This document shows, one piece after another, positions 25,734-34,259 of a DNA stretch of 36,782 nt. Source of the stretch: Actinomycetota bacterium (lineage in GTDB: Bacteria; Actinomycetota; CADDZG01; WHSQ01). Under the pieces are notes generated by a model that saw nothing but the letters and a program-made list of their open reading frames with translations, was not told the DNA's origin and did no database searches. Within the stretch, counting starts at the first letter, position 1, and each line of letters starts with the position of its first letter. The stretch covers positions 1 through 36,782 of the forward strand of contig JACCXF010000208.1 of the NCBI GenBank assembly GCA_013697295.1. The letters are read 5' to 3'. Made by a program: the position numbers and the translations under genes.

Positions 25734-27203
25734 ATGAGCACGACGACCTCCGACCTGTACGAGACGACCGTCGGGCTCGAGATCCACGTCGAGCTATCCA
25801 CCGCGTCCAAGATGTTCTGCGGGTGCGGGGTCGCGTTCGCGGGCGAACCGAACACGCGCACCTGCCCGGTCTGCCTTGGGATGCCGGGCTCGCTGCCCGT
25901 GGTCAACGAGAGGGCGGTCGAGTACACGATGAAGATCGCTCTCGCACTGAACTGTCAGATCGTCGAGCACTCCCTGTTCCACCGCAAGAATTACTTCTAT
26001 CCCGACATGCCTAAGAACTATCAGATCTCGCAATACGACTATCCCCTAGGGTCGAGTGGTGTCCTCGAGATCGCGGGTGGCTTCGGTACGACGCGGGTGG
26101 GCATAACTCGGGTGCACCTCGAGGAAGACACCGGCAAGTCCCAGCACATAGGTGGAAGCGGTCGGATCGCGGACTCGGACTACTCGCTCGAGGACTTCAA
26201 TCGCGCCGGGACGCCGCTGGTCGAGATCGTTAGCGAGCCCGACATCCATTCCGCCGACGAGGCGCGCGTCTTCGTCACCGACCTTCGTGCGCTGATCGAG
26301 ACCCTGGGGGTCTCGGATGTGCGCATGGAAGAGGGCTCCATGCGCGTCGATGCCAACGTCTCGGTGCGTCTCAAGGGGGCGGCGGGCTATGGCACCAAGG
26401 TCGAGGTCAAGAACATGAACTCGATCAGATCGGTGGGCCGGGCTCTCGAGTTCGAGGAGAAGCGGCAGCGCGAGGCATTGATGGCGGGTGACGAGCTCCT
26501 CCAGGAAACGCGCCACTTTGACGAGAAGACGGGCGCGACGTCCTCCCTTCGGACCAAGGAGTTCGCGTTCGACTACCGGTACTTCCCCGAACCGGATCTC
26601 GTCCCCTTCGAGCCGTCGCCGGAGTGGGTTGAGGCGGTCCGATCGTCATTGCCGGAGTTGCCCGTCGCGCGACGGGAACGGTTCGTGCGCGACTACGGCC
26701 TCGGTGAGGCGGACGTTGCATTGCTCACCACGTCGCGAGCGACTGCGGACTGGTTCGAGGCCGCAGCCCGAGCCTACGGAGGCGACGCGAAGAAGGTGGT
26801 GAACTGGATCATCGCCGACCTGTTCGGTCTCCTGAACGAAGCCGGCATCGAGCTGCCGCAGTCGAAGATCGCCCCCGAGCAATTGGCCGGCCTCGTGAAG
26901 CTCGTCGACGGCGCCACGATCTCGGGCAAGCAGGCAAAGTCCGTCCTCGTGGAGATGTTCGCCTCGGGCAAGGATGCGGACGCGGTCGCTCGCGAGAAGG
27001 GACTCGAACAGATCACCGATTCATCGGCCATCGAGAGCGTCGTCGATGAAGTCATCGGCGAGAATCAGGAGGCCGCCGACAAGGTGCGCGCCGGCAACCT
27101 AGGAACGATCGGGTTCCTCGTCGGCCAGGTCATGAAGAAGTCCCGCGGACAAGCCAATCCCAAGCTCGTGAACGAACTGCTGCGCTCGAAGCTGGAGGGA
27201 TGA
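25734..27203 (+). CDS. gatB: Asp/Glu-tRNA(Asn/Gln) amidotransferase subunit B
   Basis: YETTVGLEIHVELSTASKMFCGCGVAFAGEPNTRTCPVCLGMPGSLPVVN, FYPDMPKNYQISQYDYPLG, RVHLEEDTGK, EVKNMNSIRSVGRALEFE, YRYFPEPDLVPFE. Confidence 0.97.
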   Translation: MSTTTSDLYETTVGLEIHVELSTASKMFCGCGVAFAGEPNTRTCPVCLGMPGSLPVVNERAVEYTMKIALALNCQIVEHSLFHRKNYFYPDMPKNYQISQYDYPLGSSGVLEIAGGFGTTRVGITRVHLEEDTGKSQHIGGSGRIADSDYSLEDFNRAGTPLVEIVSEPDIHSADEARVFVTDLRALIETLGVSDVRMEEGSMRVDANVSVRLKGAAGYGTKVEVKNMNSIRSVGRALEFEEKRQREALMAGDELLQETRHFDEKTGATSSLRTKEFAFDYRYFPEPDLVPFEPSPEWVEAVRSSLPELPVARRERFVRDYGLGEADVALLTTSRATADWFEAAARAYGGDAKKVVNWIIADLFGLLNEAGIELPQSKIAPEQLAGLVKLVDGATISGKQAKSVLVEMFASGKDADAVAREKGLEQITDSSAIESVVDEVIGENQEAADKVRAGNLGTIGFLVGQVMKKSRGQANPKLVNELLRSKLEG

Positions 27204-27204
27204 G

Positions 27205-27696
27205 ATGGCCACGCTAGGCCGCGCCATCGGTGGTTGGAACGTCGTGCTCGAGATGGCCGCGACCTTGCCCGGACCGCCCGAAGTCGTGTGGGACTTGATC
27301 ACCGATTGGGAGCATCAGGACGACTGGATGCTTGAGGCGAGCGACTTCGTAGTCCTGGGGTCGCAGCGCGAGGGCGTCGGTGTCGAGGCTGAAGCGACGA
27401 TCAAGATCGGCGGCGTGAAAACTCGGGACCGGATACGGGTGGTCGCGTGGGAGCCGCTTCGCCTTCTCTCGATCGCACACGAGGGCTGGGTGGCCGGACG
27501 AGGAGAGTTGTCCCTCACCCCGATCGGTAAGGACCGAACCCACATGTTCTGGCGCGAGGAGCTCGAACCCCCGCTGGGCGTGCTCGGTTCGATCGGCTTG
27601 ACCCTCTTCAAGCCGCTGATGGGCCGAATCTTCCGCCGGGACCTGAGGATCCTGGCCGGCCTCACCCGAGCTCGAGCCACAGCCCGAACCCCTTAG
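27205..27696 (+). CDS. SRPBCC family protein (polyketide cyclase/START-like)
   Basis: NVVLEMAATLPGPPEVVWDLITDWEHQDDWMLEASDFVVLGSQREGVGVEAEATI...IRVVAWEPLRLLSIAHEGWVAGRGELSLTPIGKDRTHMFWREEL; SD GGAGGGATGAG before ATG. Confidence 0.85.
   Translation: MATLGRAIGGWNVVLEMAATLPGPPEVVWDLITDWEHQDDWMLEASDFVVLGSQREGVGVEAEATIKIGGVKTRDRIRVVAWEPLRLLSIAHEGWVAGRGELSLTPIGKDRTHMFWREELEPPLGVLGSIGLTLFKPLMGRIFRRDLRILAGLTRARATARTP
27658..27690 (+). repeat. Outer direct repeat, copy 1 (33 bp, 30/33 identical to 28918-28950)
   Basis: GGCCTCACCCGAGCTCGAGCCACAGCCCGAACC. Partial degenerate repeat follows (gcccgagccaccgccgaacccc, from about 27696). Confidence 0.85.
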
Positions 27697-27791
27697 CCCG
27701 AGCCACCGCCGAACCCCCTGGCCCGCCGCCTGCACCTAAGTCTGTGGTCGGTCCTGGCCTAACGAGGCCGTTGGCCCCACCCGTTCTCGAT

Positions 27792-27836
27792 CGTTTGCCC
27801 CCTAGGTTGCGTTTTTCGCAATCTCAAGCGCAAACG
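27792..27836. repeat. Inner direct repeat, copy 1 (45 bp, 36/45 identical to 28747-28791), spanning the DUF559 stop codon
   Basis: CGTTTGCCCCCTAGGTTGCGTTTTTCGCAATCTCAAGCGCAAACG; internally palindromic (CGTTTGC...GCAAACG; TTGCG-TTTTT-CGCAA). Confidence 0.85.
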
Positions 27837-28781
27837 TCTGTATACCGAGCGCCTTACGTATCTCGAACGCTGTTTCTTCCGGCCGCTTTCGGAGGTCCTC
27901 CGTGGTGACGTGGAGCACTCGCCATCCGCATGCGGCTATCGCGCTCAGCCTCCGTCGATCGCGAGCCCAGTCTCTTCGTCCAGAATGGTGCTTGAAGCCG
28001 TCGGTCTCGATACCCAACCTTTCCCCGGGATAGGCGAAGTCGAAGCGTGCTACGAACTCGGATCCGTTCGACAGCCTGTACTGGCGGACAGGGCTCGGCA
28101 GCCGATGCTTGCGCATGAACTGAATGAAGCGTGTCTCGAGCCAGCTTTCGGTTGGGGGAGCGTGTGCGCGAAGCTCCAGTAGGGCTCGCAGAGGAGCGAT
28201 TCCAGCAGAGCGTGTCGACCGGTGTCTCTGGATGAGGTTGTGTAGTCGGTCGTTCGACGTCAGGCCTCGGCGGAGGGCGTCTTCCAGAGCGATCTCTAGC
28301 CGGTCTCTTTCGACGATCGCGGCCAGGTCCATGAGCGTCCGCTCAGGAGTCGTGAGGGGGATGCCTTTCCGCCGCCGGATCTCTGCCTGTGGGAGAGACG
28401 AGCGGCGATGGATGATGATTGAAACCGCCTTTGCCTTGAGGCTCCGACTCGTCGTTATCTCCGTTGTGTAGTTGCCTTCGAATCCCTCGAGGCTCATCAA
28501 GCTGGCCGCGCACCGGTGGGATGCTGCTGATCCCTCGCCGGCCCACAAACAAGCAGCCAAGGCGAGTTGTTCCTTGCTCTTGAGGGAGCCCGGGGTGGCG
28601 AAGACATGTGGGAACACTCGTTGCAGTTTGGCGGCGCCACCCACCGACTGATCTGGGAGGGAGTGAAACCGATCTCGTTCAGTTGCTCGCGATCGATGAG
28701 CCCGTACTGGCGTTCGGAAGTACGGGTGAGTTGATCGTGGAGTCGACGATTGCCCTCCACGTTGCGTTTTCCGCAATCCAT
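27802..28781 (-). pseudogene. DUF559/Vsr-like endonuclease with AbiEi-like N-terminal wHTH, disrupted by a 1-nt frameshift near 28630-28640
   Basis: C-terminal frame: LETRFIQFMRKHRLPSPVRQYRLSNGSEFVARFDFAYPGERLGIETDGFKHHSGRRDWARDRRRLSAIAACGWRVLHVTTEDL. N-terminal frame (ORF 28497..28781): QYGLIDREQLNEIGFTPSQISRWVA. Joining at GTGGCG/GCCGCC restores ISRWVAAAKLQRVFPHVFATPGSLKSKEQLALAACLWAGEGSAASHRCAASL. Confidence 0.8.
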
Positions 28782-28791
28782 GGCGCAAACG
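28747..28791. repeat. Inner direct repeat, copy 2 (45 bp), spanning the DUF559 start codon
   Basis: CGATTGCCCTCCACGTTGCGTTTTCCGCAATCCATGGCGCAAACG, same orientation as 27792-27836. Confidence 0.85.
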
Positions 28792-28917
28792 ATGCTTGTA
28801 GCGGCCTGCGAGCGCGGTGGCGCCGGCTACTTCCTGCACGATTGCGGGAGGGGCGAGGGCTGCATTCCCTGGTTGGCCGGACGCGAGGCGGTGGTGGAGG
28901 CTGCTTTTCTGGTTGGC

Positions 28918-28950
28918 GGCCTCACGCGAGCCCGAGCCACGGCCCGAACC
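28918..28950 (+). repeat. Outer direct repeat, copy 2 (33 bp)
   Basis: GGCCTCACGCGAGCCCGAGCCACGGCCCGAACC; differs from 27658-27690 at 3 positions. Confidence 0.85.
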
Positions 28951-28974
28951 TAAGTTGGGGGCGGTGGTGGGGGA

Positions 28975-29382
28975 CTACTTCTCTGCTTTGGTGGTGGGGT
29001 CGGCGCGTAGGGAGATCGCGCCTTGGTGGATCGTGCGAGCGCCCATGAGGATCAGGAACACCGCGAAGATGTTCTGTAGCGCCTCGGCGTCCATGGCGAG
29101 GGCAAGCGATGAACCAAGTAGCGCGCCGGCCGTTCCTCCGAGCCCGACGAGCGCGGCGTGCTTGAACGAAACGTAGCCGCGCCGGAGATGGGCGAGGACG
29201 CCCACCACGGCGGTCGGAACGATCACCAGCAGCGATGTGCCCTCTGCGACGTGCTGACTCTCGTCGAGCACCACGACCATGAACGGCACCATCAGCAAGC
29301 CGCCGCCAACCCCGAACAGTGCCGACAGGATGCCGACCACCAGTCCCGCCACGACCACCAAGGCGAGCGTTCCGCCGCTCAC
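28975..29382 (-). CDS. TauE/SafE family half-transporter (second half)
   Basis: [98 protein letters not shown] start overlapping the upstream stop (GTGA). Confidence 0.82.
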   Translation of the reverse strand: MSGGTLALVVVAGLVVGILSALFGVGGGLLMVPFMVVVLDESQHVAEGTSLLVIVPTAVVGVLAHLRRGYVSFKHAALVGLGGTAGALLGSSLALAMDAEALQNIFAVFLILMGARTIHQGAISLRADPTTKAEK

Positions 29383-29762
29383 GACAGCACCATCTGCAAC
29401 CCCACCGCGACCACGAGGATCCCGAACATCACCTTCAGCAGGCCCTCGCTCGCGCCGGCCATCAGCCGCGCCCCGAGGGGCGCCCCCACGAGGGCCCCTG
29501 CGGCCAGCAGTCCGGCAAGGCCGAGATCGACGCTCCCGTCGACGGCGAACCGTCCGGCCCCCACGATGGCGATAGGGACGATGGCGGCCAGGGAGGTGGC
29601 GTGAGCCTCGTGCTCGCTCAAGCCCGCGAAGGCCGCCAGCAGGGGAACGATCAGGATCCCTCCGCCGACCCCGAGCAGGCCGCTCGCCAGCCCAGCCACC
29701 AAGCCGATGCCGATGGGGATCGCTACGGCGCGCGGGGAGCCGATCGCGCGCGGGGAACTCAG
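29379..29762 (-). CDS. TauE/SafE family half-transporter (first half; start uncertain, CTG at 29762 or near)
   Basis: [115 protein letters not shown]. Confidence 0.78.
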   Translation of the reverse strand: MSSPRAIGSPRAVAIPIGIGLVAGLASGLLGVGGGILIVPLLAAFAGLSEHEAHATSLAAIVPIAIVGAGRFAVDGSVDLGLAGLLAAGALVGAPLGARLMAGASEGLLKVMFGILVVAVGLQMVLS

Positions 29763-30955
29763 GAGAGGAGCTCGGCCACGCGGGTGATGCCCTCGATGAT
29801 GTCGTCGTCGCCGAGGGCGTAGCTGAGACGCATGTAACCCGGAGCACCGAAACCATCCCCGGGAACCATCGCGACTCGCGCGTGGGTAAGAACGATGTCG
29901 GTCAGCGTCAAGGTGTCCGTGATGGAGGTTCCTGCGATCTCGCGCCCGATCACCCCGGCGAAGGATGGGAAGCAGTAAAAGGCTCCCTCGGGCTCGTAGC
30001 ACGACACGCCATCGATCTCGTTCAGCATCTTGTGCATCGTGATGCGCCGGCGATCGAACGCAGCGCGCATCTCGCCGGCAGCCGACAGGTCACCGGTCAC
30101 GGCGGCGAGCGCGGCCGCCTGGGCCACATTCGAGACGTTGGAGGTCGTGTGTGACTGGAGCGACGCGGCTCCTTTGATGACGGCTGGGGGCCCGATGACC
30201 CACCCCACTCGCCATCCGGTCATCGCATAGGTCTTCGCAACGCCGTTGATGACGAGGCAGCGATCCGCGAGCTCGGGCACCAGGACCGGCATGGAATGAA
30301 AGCGACTGTCGCCGTAAACGAGGTGCTCGTAGATCTCGTCCGTAACGACCCAGAGGCCACGTTCCGCCGCCCATCTGCCTATCGCTTCGATCTCTGCGCG
30401 CGGATAGACGGCACCGGTCGGGTTCGAAGGCGATACGAACAGCAACGCCTTGGTCTTGGGGGTAACGGCGCGTTCGAGTTGATCGATCGTGACGCGGAAG
30501 CCCGTGGCCTCGGTCGTGGGCAGCTCGACGGTGACGCCGTCGGCGAGGTGGATCATCTCGGGGTAGCTAACCCAGTAGGGGGCCGGCACGATGACCTCGT
30601 CTCCTGGATCCAGGATCGACAGGAACGCGTTGTACAGGGCGTGTTTGCCGCCGTTGGTGACGAGGACCTGGTTCGCGGCCACCTCGAGGCTCGAGTCGCG
30701 CGCCGTTTTGGCAGCGATGGCTTCGCGCAACAGAGGCAACCCTCCGGCGGGGGTGTAGTGGTGGTAGACGGGGTCGGCGCACGCGGCCGTAGCCGCTTCG
30801 ACGATGTGGGCGGGGGTGGGAAAATCGGGTTCCCCGGCGCCGAAGCCGATGACGTTCTCACCTGCAGCCTTGAGGGCTTTCGCCTTGGCATCGATCGCGA
30901 GGGTCGATGACTCGGTGATGCTGGCTACGCGCTTCGATAAGCGAGGGTCGGGCAT
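29759..30955 (-). CDS. Pyridoxal-phosphate aminotransferase class I (aspartate aminotransferase-like)
   Basis: [118 protein letters not shown]. Confidence 0.95.
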   Translation of the reverse strand: MPDPRLSKRVASITESSTLAIDAKAKALKAAGENVIGFGAGEPDFPTPAHIVEAATAACADPVYHHYTPAGGLPLLREAIAAKTARDSSLEVAANQVLVTNGGKHALYNAFLSILDPGDEVIVPAPYWVSYPEMIHLADGVTVELPTTEATGFRVTIDQLERAVTPKTKALLFVSPSNPTGAVYPRAEIEAIGRWAAERGLWVVTDEIYEHLVYGDSRFHSMPVLVPELADRCLVINGVAKTYAMTGWRVGWVIGPPAVIKGAASLQSHTTSNVSNVAQAAALAAVTGDLSAAGEMRAAFDRRRITMHKMLNEIDGVSCYEPEGAFYCFPSFAGVIGREIAGTSITDTLTLTDIVLTHARVAMVPGDGFGAPGYMRLSYALGDDDIIEGITRVAELLS

Positions 30956-30961
30956 CTACGC

Positions 30962-30967
30962 ATGATA
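30962..30967 (-). promoter_or_regulatory. -10-like TATCAT, 6 nt before ATG of the aminotransferase (leaderless-type)
   Basis: Minus strand TATCAT-GCGTAG-ATG. Confidence 0.6.
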
Positions 30968-31022
30968 TTCAGGGTTCGCAGCCCCGCCCGGACGTCGATC
31001 CCCACACGGAGATGAGGACAGA

Positions 31023-32150
31023 GTGACCGCCGACGACATCGCCATACCCAGCGAGTTGCTGCCGGGCGATGGACGCTTCGGATCGGGCCCTTCGAAGGTG
31101 CGGCGGGAGGCGGTCGAGGCCCTCACCGCCGCAGCCCCGACCTATCTCGGGACCAGCCATCGACGGGATGGCGTCAAGCAGGTCATCGGGCGGATCAGAG
31201 AGGGGCTCGGCCAGTTCTTCTCGCTGCCGGATGGCTACGAGGTCGTTCTGGGCAACGGCGGCTCGACCATGTTGTGGGACGGGCTCGTCTTCGGGTTCAT
31301 CGACCAGGCCAGCCTGCATTACGTCTTCGGCGAGTTCTCGGCCAAGTTCGCCGAGGCCACTGCTCTGGCGTTGCACCTTCGACCGCCCGTCGTGATCGAG
31401 GCGGAGCCGGGAACGCACCCGCCTTTCGAGGTGGCCGAGCGGATCGACGTCTTCGCCCTGACGCACAACGAGACCTCTACCGGCGTGTCCATGCCGGTGA
31501 AGCGCCCCGGGACCGAGGGGCTGGTGGCGGTGGACGCAACCTCTGCGGCCGGCGGGTTGAGGGTGGACCCCAGGGATTTCGACATCTATTACTTCGCGCC
31601 CCAGAAGTGCTTCGCGTCCGACGGCGGGCTCTGGCTCGCGCTGTGCTCGCCGGCTGCGATCGAGCGAATCGAGACCCTGGGGGAGTCGGACCGTTACATC
31701 CCCTTGTCCCTCGACCTTCTCGTGGCGCTGACCAACTCCCGGCTGGACCAGACATACAACACGCCCGCGCTGGCGACTCTGTTCCTTTTGGCGCATCAGA
31801 TCGATTGGATGCTGGAACAAGGGGGACTCGAGTGGGCCGCGTCTCGGTGCGACGATTCGGCCCACCGTCTCTACACGTGGGCCGACAAGGCCGCCTACGC
31901 GCGACCTTTCGTTGTGGACCCGGGCGAGCGCAGTCACGTCGTCGGGACCATCGACTTCGAGGATGAGGTCGACGCCGGCGCCGTGGCACGCGTCCTGCGG
32001 AGCAACGGCGTCGTCGATGTCGAGCCGTACCGCAAGCTGGGACGCAATCAACTTCGCGTGGCGTTGTATCCGGCGATCGATCCCGACGATGTCGAAGCCC
32101 TCACACACAGCGTGGACTTCGCAGTGGATGCCCTTCGTGGAGATTCGTAG
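31023..32150 (+). CDS. serC: Phosphoserine aminotransferase
   Basis: GDGRFGSGPSKVRREAVEALTAAAPTYLGTSHRRDGVKQVIGRIREGL, ALTHNETSTGVSMPVKRPGTEGLVAVDATSAAGGLRVDPRDFDIYYFAPQKCFASDGGLWLALCSPAA. GTG start. Confidence 0.94.
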   Translation: MTADDIAIPSELLPGDGRFGSGPSKVRREAVEALTAAAPTYLGTSHRRDGVKQVIGRIREGLGQFFSLPDGYEVVLGNGGSTMLWDGLVFGFIDQASLHYVFGEFSAKFAEATALALHLRPPVVIEAEPGTHPPFEVAERIDVFALTHNETSTGVSMPVKRPGTEGLVAVDATSAAGGLRVDPRDFDIYYFAPQKCFASDGGLWLALCSPAAIERIETLGESDRYIPLSLDLLVALTNSRLDQTYNTPALATLFLLAHQIDWMLEQGGLEWAASRCDDSAHRLYTWADKAAYARPFVVDPGERSHVVGTIDFEDEVDAGAVARVLRSNGVVDVEPYRKLGRNQLRVALYPAIDPDDVEALTHSVDFAVDALRGDS

Positions 32151-32646
32151 GGCGAACGCCGAAGACGCATCCGGCATCGCGAGAGCGCACGTCGAATCGT
32201 GGCGCGCGGCCTACAAGGGGATCGTGTCGGACGAGCTCCTCGCGGCGAGGGACATGGATGATCGGCTTGCGACGTGGAGCGCTCAACTCGAACGAGACGA
32301 ACCAAACGCCCGGGTCTACGTCGTCGACTTCGACGGCGAGGTGGGTGGGTTCGCATTCTCCCAACCCTGTGGGGACGAAGATCTCGCGGCCGAGCAGGTA
32401 GCCGAACTGACGGCCTTGTACCTGCGACCCGCCTACTTCGGTCGCGGCGCAGGTACGGCTCTGGCCGACGCGGCATTGCGGGACTTGCGGGAGGCGGGTT
32501 TCGACGAAGTCGTCTTGTGGGTGCTCGAGGAGAACGTTGGCGCACGGCGCTTCTACGAGCGCACCGGTTGGAAGTGGGACGGGACGCGGGCTCCCTGCTA
32601 TCGGGCCTTCGCCGCTCCGGCGCTTCGCTACCGGCGCGGCCCCTGA
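32128..32646 (+). CDS. GNAT family N-acetyltransferase
   Basis: MPFVEIRRANAEDASGIARAHVESWRAAYKGIVSDELL...LTALYLRPAYFGRGAGTALADAALRDLREAGFDEVVLWVLEENVGARRFYERTGWKWDGT; overlaps the serC 3' end. Confidence 0.9.
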   Translation: MPFVEIRRANAEDASGIARAHVESWRAAYKGIVSDELLAARDMDDRLATWSAQLERDEPNARVYVVDFDGEVGGFAFSQPCGDEDLAAEQVAELTALYLRPAYFGRGAGTALADAALRDLREAGFDEVVLWVLEENVGARRFYERTGWKWDGTRAPCYRAFAAPALRYRRGP

Positions 32647-32648
32647 CT

Positions 32649-32654
32649 TACGAT
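32649..32654 (+). promoter_or_regulatory. -10-like TACGAT, 6 nt before serA ATG (leaderless-type)
   Basis: TACGAT-GGCGCG-ATG. Confidence 0.55.
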
Positions 32655-32660
32655 GGCGCG

Positions 32661-34259
32661 ATGAAGGTGCTGGTAACAGAGCAACTGTCGGAGGCGGGCC
32701 TCGATCTGCTCCGGCGGGAACTCGACGTCGATGTTCGTTCGGGGCTCTCGCCCGATGACCTGTCCTCGATCATCGCCGGATACGACGCGCTAATCATCCG
32801 CTCGGCGACCAAGGTGGACGCGGCTCTTTTGGATCGCGCGGAGAACCTCAAGGTCGTTGGTCGGGCGGGCATCGGACTGGACAACGTCGATGTCGACGCG
32901 GCCACGCGCCACGGCGTCCTCGTGGTGAATGCACCCCAGTCGAACGTGTTGTCGGCTGCAGAGCACACGATGGCGTTGTTGCTCGCTCAGGCTCGCAACA
33001 TCCCACAGGCCCATACCGCCCTCACCTCGGGCTCATGGGAGCGGGAGAAATGGCAGGGAGTCGAGCTGCACTCGAAGACGCTCGGGATCGTCGGTCTCGG
33101 TCGCGTCGGCACGCTGGTCGCCCAGCGGGCGAGCGCCTTCGGCATGAACGTCGTCGCCTACGACCCCTACGTCTCGGCCAGCCGCGCCGCCCAGATGGGC
33201 GTTCGACTCGTGCCCTCGGTGGCCGAGGTTTGCGCGGCCGCCGATTTCCTGACGATCCACCTTCCCAAGACCCCCGAGACGGTCGGCATCATCGGCGAGC
33301 GGGAACTGGCCACCGCGAAGCCGGGCTTGCGCATCGTCAATACGGCCCGGGGAGGGCTCGTCGACGAAGACGCGCTGCTTCGCGCCCTCAAGGACGGTCG
33401 CGTCGCGGGCGCGGCGATCGACGTCTTCGTCTCGGAGCCCGTCACGGAGCATCCGTTGTTCGCCCTCGAGAACGTCGTCGTGACCCCACACCTGGGCGCG
33501 TCGACGGCAGAGGCTCAGGACAAGGCCGGGATGGCGATCGCCGAACAGGTCGGCCTCGCCTTGCGCGGTGAGTTCGTGCCATACGCCGTCAACCTTGAGG
33601 TCGGAGCGGACATCCCCGAGCCCGTGCGTCCGTACCTCGGGCTGGCCGAGCGGCTCGGGCGCGTCGCCGTGGCGTTAGCCGGCACCGGCATCGAGGGCCT
33701 TCGATTCGAGTACTACGGAGGGATCGCGGAGCACGATACGCGCGCCCTCACCTTGACGGGATTGAAGGGTGCGTTCTCATCGGTGATGCACGAGCCGGTG
33801 ACGTTCGTGAACGCACCGCTGCTCGCGAAAGAGCGCGGCATCTCGGTGGAGGAGACGAAGTCGTCTCAGTCGCTCGACTACGTGAACCTGATCGAGGTCC
33901 GAGCTGAATGCGAAGGGGAGACCGTTTCGGTGGCCGGCGTGCTCGTCGGCAAGAGAGACAACGAGAAGCTCGTCAGGATCTACGGATACGAGGTGGACAT
34001 GGCATTCTCGCCGATCATCGCATTGTTCCGGTACGAGGACCGGCCCGGCATCGTCGGGGCCGTCGGCAGCCTCCTCGGCGCGGCCGGGGTCAACATCGCG
34101 AATATGCAGGTGGCCCGGCATACGGAGGGGGGCGAAGCGCTGATGGCTATGGCGGTCGACTCGCCGATACCTCAAGATGTACTGGACGAGATCGTGAGCC
34201 AGGCCGCCATGCGTGACGCGCGTTTGATCGTCCTGGACCCCGAGGCTAGGGAGGCGTAA
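32661..34259 (+). CDS. serA: D-3-phosphoglycerate dehydrogenase
   Basis: LKVVGRAGIGLDNVDVDAATRHGVLVVNAPQSN, LGIVGLGRVGTLVAQRASAFGMNVVAYDPY, IVNTARGGLVDEDALLRALKDGRVAGAAIDVF, C-terminal ACT domain RPGIVGAVGSLLGAAGVNIANMQVAR. Confidence 0.97.
   Translation: MKVLVTEQLSEAGLDLLRRELDVDVRSGLSPDDLSSIIAGYDALIIRSATKVDAALLDRAENLKVVGRAGIGLDNVDVDAATRHGVLVVNAPQSNVLSAAEHTMALLLAQARNIPQAHTALTSGSWEREKWQGVELHSKTLGIVGLGRVGTLVAQRASAFGMNVVAYDPYVSASRAAQMGVRLVPSVAEVCAAADFLTIHLPKTPETVGIIGERELATAKPGLRIVNTARGGLVDEDALLRALKDGRVAGAAIDVFVSEPVTEHPLFALENVVVTPHLGASTAEAQDKAGMAIAEQVGLALRGEFVPYAVNLEVGADIPEPVRPYLGLAERLGRVAVALAGTGIEGLRFEYYGGIAEHDTRALTLTGLKGAFSSVMHEPVTFVNAPLLAKERGISVEETKSSQSLDYVNLIEVRAECEGETVSVAGVLVGKRDNEKLVRIYGYEVDMAFSPIIALFRYEDRPGIVGAVGSLLGAAGVNIANMQVARHTEGGEALMAMAVDSPIPQDVLDEIVSQAAMRDARLIVLDPEAREA

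Noticed and set aside
27792-28791. 45-bp repeats as integron attC sites
   Set aside because: Palindromic repeats at gene ends resemble the idea of a cassette, but the R'/R'' core consensus (GTTRRRY / RYYYAAC) is not present and no integrase is visible.
27658-28950. IS element or transposon carrying the DUF559 gene
   Set aside because: No transposase ORF and no terminal inverted repeats; flanks are imperfect direct repeats far longer than usual target-site duplications.
28608-29048. 146-aa plus-strand ORF over the DUF559 start region
   Set aside because: Overlaps the DUF559 N-terminus and repeats antisense; W/G/R-rich with no recognisable fold.
30969-32177. 402-aa minus-strand ORF
   Set aside because: Exact antisense of serC, low-complexity R/V/E/G-rich shadow ORF typical of high-GC DNA with no recognisable motif.
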